Assembly (NCBI GenBank): GCA_913062655.1
Contig: CAJXXO010000092.1
Coordinates: 1-8,813, forward strand
Length of the DNA: 8,813 nucleotides
Direction of reading: 5' to 3'
From: an uncultured Bacteroidota bacterium
GTDB lineage: Bacteria; Bacteroidota; Bacteroidia; Chitinophagales; S012-47
This document shows, piece after piece, positions 7,074 to 8,813 of this stretch. The position numbers and the translations under genes are program-made. Position 1 is the stretch's first letter, and every line of letters starts with the position of its first letter. The notes below the pieces were generated by a model. It was not told the DNA's origin. It saw nothing but the letters and a program-made list of their open reading frames with translations, and did no database searches.

Positions 7074-7279
7074 TGCAGTTTTCGTAGTGATGAAGTATTC
7101 CTGATGGTTGAGTAAATGTAATAAAGTTGTCTAACAGTTGAATATAGCGGCTTTTAGTCTGTATGAGAAGAGCGATGATGTAGTCTTGTTGAGGTTTATT
7201 TTATGTTGATGTAGTGGAGTTAGGGGTCGTTTATTGGGAGGGCAGCCGGAAAAGGTGAATTTCATCATGCTTTACGGTC
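7074..7279. promoter_or_regulatory. Divergent intergenic region between regulator and GH3 genes (promoter region)
   Basis: This 206-bp non-coding stretch must carry the promoters of both divergent genes. Against the Bacteroidota -7 consensus TANNTTTG, the best leftward candidate is TACATTTA on the minus strand (complement of 7113-7120), 40 bp from the regulator start. The best rightward candidate is TAGTCTTG (7181-7188). Neither has a clear TTTG at the -33 position, so both are weak. The region also contains TGTTGAGGTTTA (7187-7198), its near copy TGTTGATG (7204-7211), and a GGTTGAG (7106-7112). AAGGTGAA at 7252-7259 is purine-rich but 20 bp from the chosen GH3 start. I see no hairpin with a T-run, RNA gene or small ORF of interest here. 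Confidence 0.5.
7187..7198 (+). repeat. Direct repeat copy 2, TGTTGAGGTTTA (candidate operator upstream of GH3)
   Basis: This is an exact copy of 7058-7069, lying in non-coding DNA 81 bp upstream of the GH3 start. It is followed 17 bp later (start to start) by the partial copy TGTTGATG at 7204-7211. It overlaps the tail of the weak -7-like element TAGTCTTG. A role as binding site for the adjacent LuxR-type regulator is an inference. Confidence 0.45.
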
Positions 7280-8813
7280 ATGGTGATAAAGGAATCATAT
7301 TGGATAAGCTTATTGAGGGGCTTCGCAGTGCTATCATGGTTTATGGGGTCCACCTTCCTACAGGCGCAACAGCCCGTTGATTTGCAGGCGTTACTCGGCA
7401 AGATGACGCTGGATGAAAAGGTGGGGCAGCTCACACAGATCAATGCGCATGATTCCCTACCGGTATGGATAGAAAAAGGACAAGTAGGCTCCATTCTCAA
7501 TGAGGTTGATCCGTCCACGATAGCCACCTACCAGCGCATAGCACGGGAAGAAAGCCGGTTGGGTATTCCTTTATTGGTCGCTCGTGATGTGATACATGGG
7601 TTTCGCACTATCTTTCCAGTGCCGCTGGGACAAGCCGCCACATGGAATCCGGAGCTTGTAGAAGAAGCTGCTGCACTGGCGGCAATGGAGGCTGCATCGC
7701 AAGGCATCAATTGGACTTTCTCGCCTATGCTGGATGTTACTCGTGATCCGCGTTGGGGGAGGGTAGTCGAGTCGTTTGGTGAAGATGCCTATCTCAACAG
7801 TTTGTTGGGGGCAGCCATGGTGCGTGGCTACCAGGGAGGTGATTTATCCAGCCCCTCGACCATTGCTGCCTGTGCCAAGCACTACCTGGCCTATGGGTGG
7901 GCAGAAGGTGGACGTGATTACAACACCGCCAATGTGGGTGAGCCGACCATACATCAGCACATTTTACCTCCATTTCGAGGGGCTATTGCTGCGGGTGTGG
8001 CAACGGTGATGACCGCTTTTCAGGACATCAATGGTATCCCTGCAACAGGGCATGCCTACTGGGTAGGCGACTACTTGCGCAAGACCTTGGCATTTGATGG
8101 ATTGGTGGTAAGTGATTGGGTAAGTATCGCCCAACTGGTGACGCATGGATATGCCCAGGATGAGCGGCAGGCTGCACAGCAAGCAATTGCCGCTACCGTA
8201 GATATGGATATGCAGAGCCGCCTGTACCTCGAAGTATTGCCTCAGTTGGTGCAAGCGGGCGAGGTGCCAATGGCGGTGATTGACAGCGCTGTCATGCGAG
8301 TACTTCGATTGAAGCAACAACTTGGACTCTTCGCAGAACCTAACACAGATTACGATTACCCCGACCTATTGGCCGACAAGTCTATGCAGGTGGCTCGACA
8401 AATGGCCGCTGAGAGCATCGTGTTGCTGAAAAATGAAGCGGATATGTTACCCCTTTCCAGGGACTTGTCGGTTGCTGTAATTGGACCACTGGCAGACGCC
8501 CCTCATGAGCAGTTGGGCACCTGGGTATTTGACGGCCGGAGTGAGGACGCGGTTTCTCCTCTGCAGGCCATAGCAGAATATGTGCCATCAGCTAGCTTGC
8601 ATTACGCATCAGGGCTAACTTATAGCCGCGATACCAGCCATAAGGGCTTCGAAGCGGCAATAGATGCAGCCCTGCAATCGGATGTAGTACTGCTTTTCCT
8701 GGGGGAAGAGAGTATTATCACAGGAGAATCGCACAGTCGTGCCGATATACGTTTGCCGGGGGCACAGGAGGCATTGGTGCAAGCACTCACACATACCGGC
8801 AAGCCGGTGGTAG
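7280..8813 (+). CDS. GH3 beta-glucosidase, BglX-type, exported (partial, runs off the right edge)
   Basis: This is a family 3 glycoside hydrolase expected to release glucose from the non-reducing ends of beta-gluco-oligosaccharides. The frame is open from 7259 to the window end. The ATG at 7280 gives 511 codons and a signal peptide (about residues 1-29, ending STFLQA before QQPVD) with no lipobox, suggesting a soluble periplasmic enzyme. Conserved blocks in order are MTLDEKVGQLTQ (42-53), ARDVIHGFRTIFPVPLG (101-117), SPMLDVTRDPRWGR (148-161), FGEDAYL, the substrate-binding K200-H201 in CAKHYLAYG with EGGRDYNT, and LVVSDW with predicted nucleophile Asp279. The second domain begins around MAAESIVLLKNE (375-386). 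GEESIITGESHSRADI aligns with the BglX region that supplies the acid/base, making Glu483 the candidate. Family members are about 750 residues, so roughly the last third, including the fibronectin-III-like domain, lies outside. Its divergent position from the regulator suggests shared control. Confidence 0.93.
   Translation, partial: MVIKESYWISLLRGFAVLSWFMGSTFLQAQQPVDLQALLGKMTLDEKVGQLTQINAHDSLPVWIEKGQVGSILNEVDPSTIATYQRIAREESRLGIPLLVARDVIHGFRTIFPVPLGQAATWNPELVEEAAALAAMEAASQGINWTFSPMLDVTRDPRWGRVVESFGEDAYLNSLLGAAMVRGYQGGDLSSPSTIAACAKHYLAYGWAEGGRDYNTANVGEPTIHQHILPPFRGAIAAGVATVMTAFQDINGIPATGHAYWVGDYLRKTLAFDGLVVSDWVSIAQLVTHGYAQDERQAAQQAIAATVDMDMQSRLYLEVLPQLVQAGEVPMAVIDSAVMRVLRLKQQLGLFAEPNTDYDYPDLLADKSMQVARQMAAESIVLLKNEADMLPLSRDLSVAVIGPLADAPHEQLGTWVFDGRSEDAVSPLQAIAEYVPSASLHYASGLTYSRDTSHKGFEAAIDAALQSDVVLLFLGEESIITGESHSRADIRLPGAQEALVQALTHTGKPVV

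Noticed and set aside
7267..7380. Short plus-strand ORF of 37 codons with AAGGTGAA about 7 bp upstream of its ATG
   Set aside because: It overlaps the GH3 signal peptide in another frame, has no coding character, and Bacteroidota rely little on Shine-Dalgarno sequences. The ATG at 7280 in the GH3 frame gives a convincing signal peptide.
7964..8320. Minus-strand frames opposite GH3 (also 7231-7527, 8382-8588 and 8620-8802)
   Set aside because: GH3 on the plus strand shows continuous family motifs through all these stretches; the reverse frames show none.
1..8813. CRISPR array, tRNA or rRNA gene, insertion sequence or phage genes
   Set aside because: No regularly spaced repeats, cloverleaf-like segment, transposase or integrase motif, or long terminal inverted repeats were seen; the window is almost fully explained by PUL genes.

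Overview
The window looks like part of a polysaccharide utilization locus (PUL) from a member of the Bacteroidota. The evidence is an adjacent SusC/SusD pair, several Bacteroidota-style outer-membrane lipoprotein signals, a propeller/triple-tyrosine/LuxR regulator of a type common in Flavobacteriia and Cytophagia, and weak Shine-Dalgarno signals. The exact lineage cannot be read from the sequence. The gene set (GH16 with the laminarinase form of the active site, a BglX-type GH3, and a PKD-containing surface protein) points to a beta-1,3-glucan such as laminarin as substrate; this is an inference.

Layout. Bases 1-4139 are a rightward operon: the 3' end of a SusC-type TonB-dependent transporter, susD (15 bp gap), a PKD-domain putative surface glycan-binding lipoprotein (4 bp gap) and a Calx-beta/GH16 endo-glucanase lipoprotein (26 bp gap). 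A strong hairpin plus T-run terminator follows at 4164-4201. Bases 4200-7073 encode, on the minus strand and converging on the operon, a 957-residue membrane-spanning regulator with a periplasmic beta-propeller and Y_Y_Y domain, one TM helix, a coiled coil and a cytoplasmic LuxR-type HTH. A 206-bp divergent intergenic region follows. From 7280 a GH3 beta-glucosidase with a signal peptide runs rightward off the end of the window.

Proposed working model: the surface lipoproteins (PKD protein, SusD) capture glucan. GH16 cuts it at the cell surface, SusC/SusD import the oligosaccharides, and periplasmic GH3 trims them to glucose. The regulator senses an oligosaccharide in the periplasm and activates the locus from the membrane without a kinase step.

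Points worth a second look: the susC frame is broken at the left edge in a way a one-base change would repair; a 12-bp direct repeat lies at the regulator start and in the divergent promoter region; the regulator carries a kinase-less linker and an unusual HTH recognition helix; the PKD protein has an unnamed Trp/Cys-rich C-terminal domain; and the regulator's signal peptide contains a 12-bp tandem duplication. I do not see an entirely new system here. The window reads as a recognisable PUL with several under-described parts.
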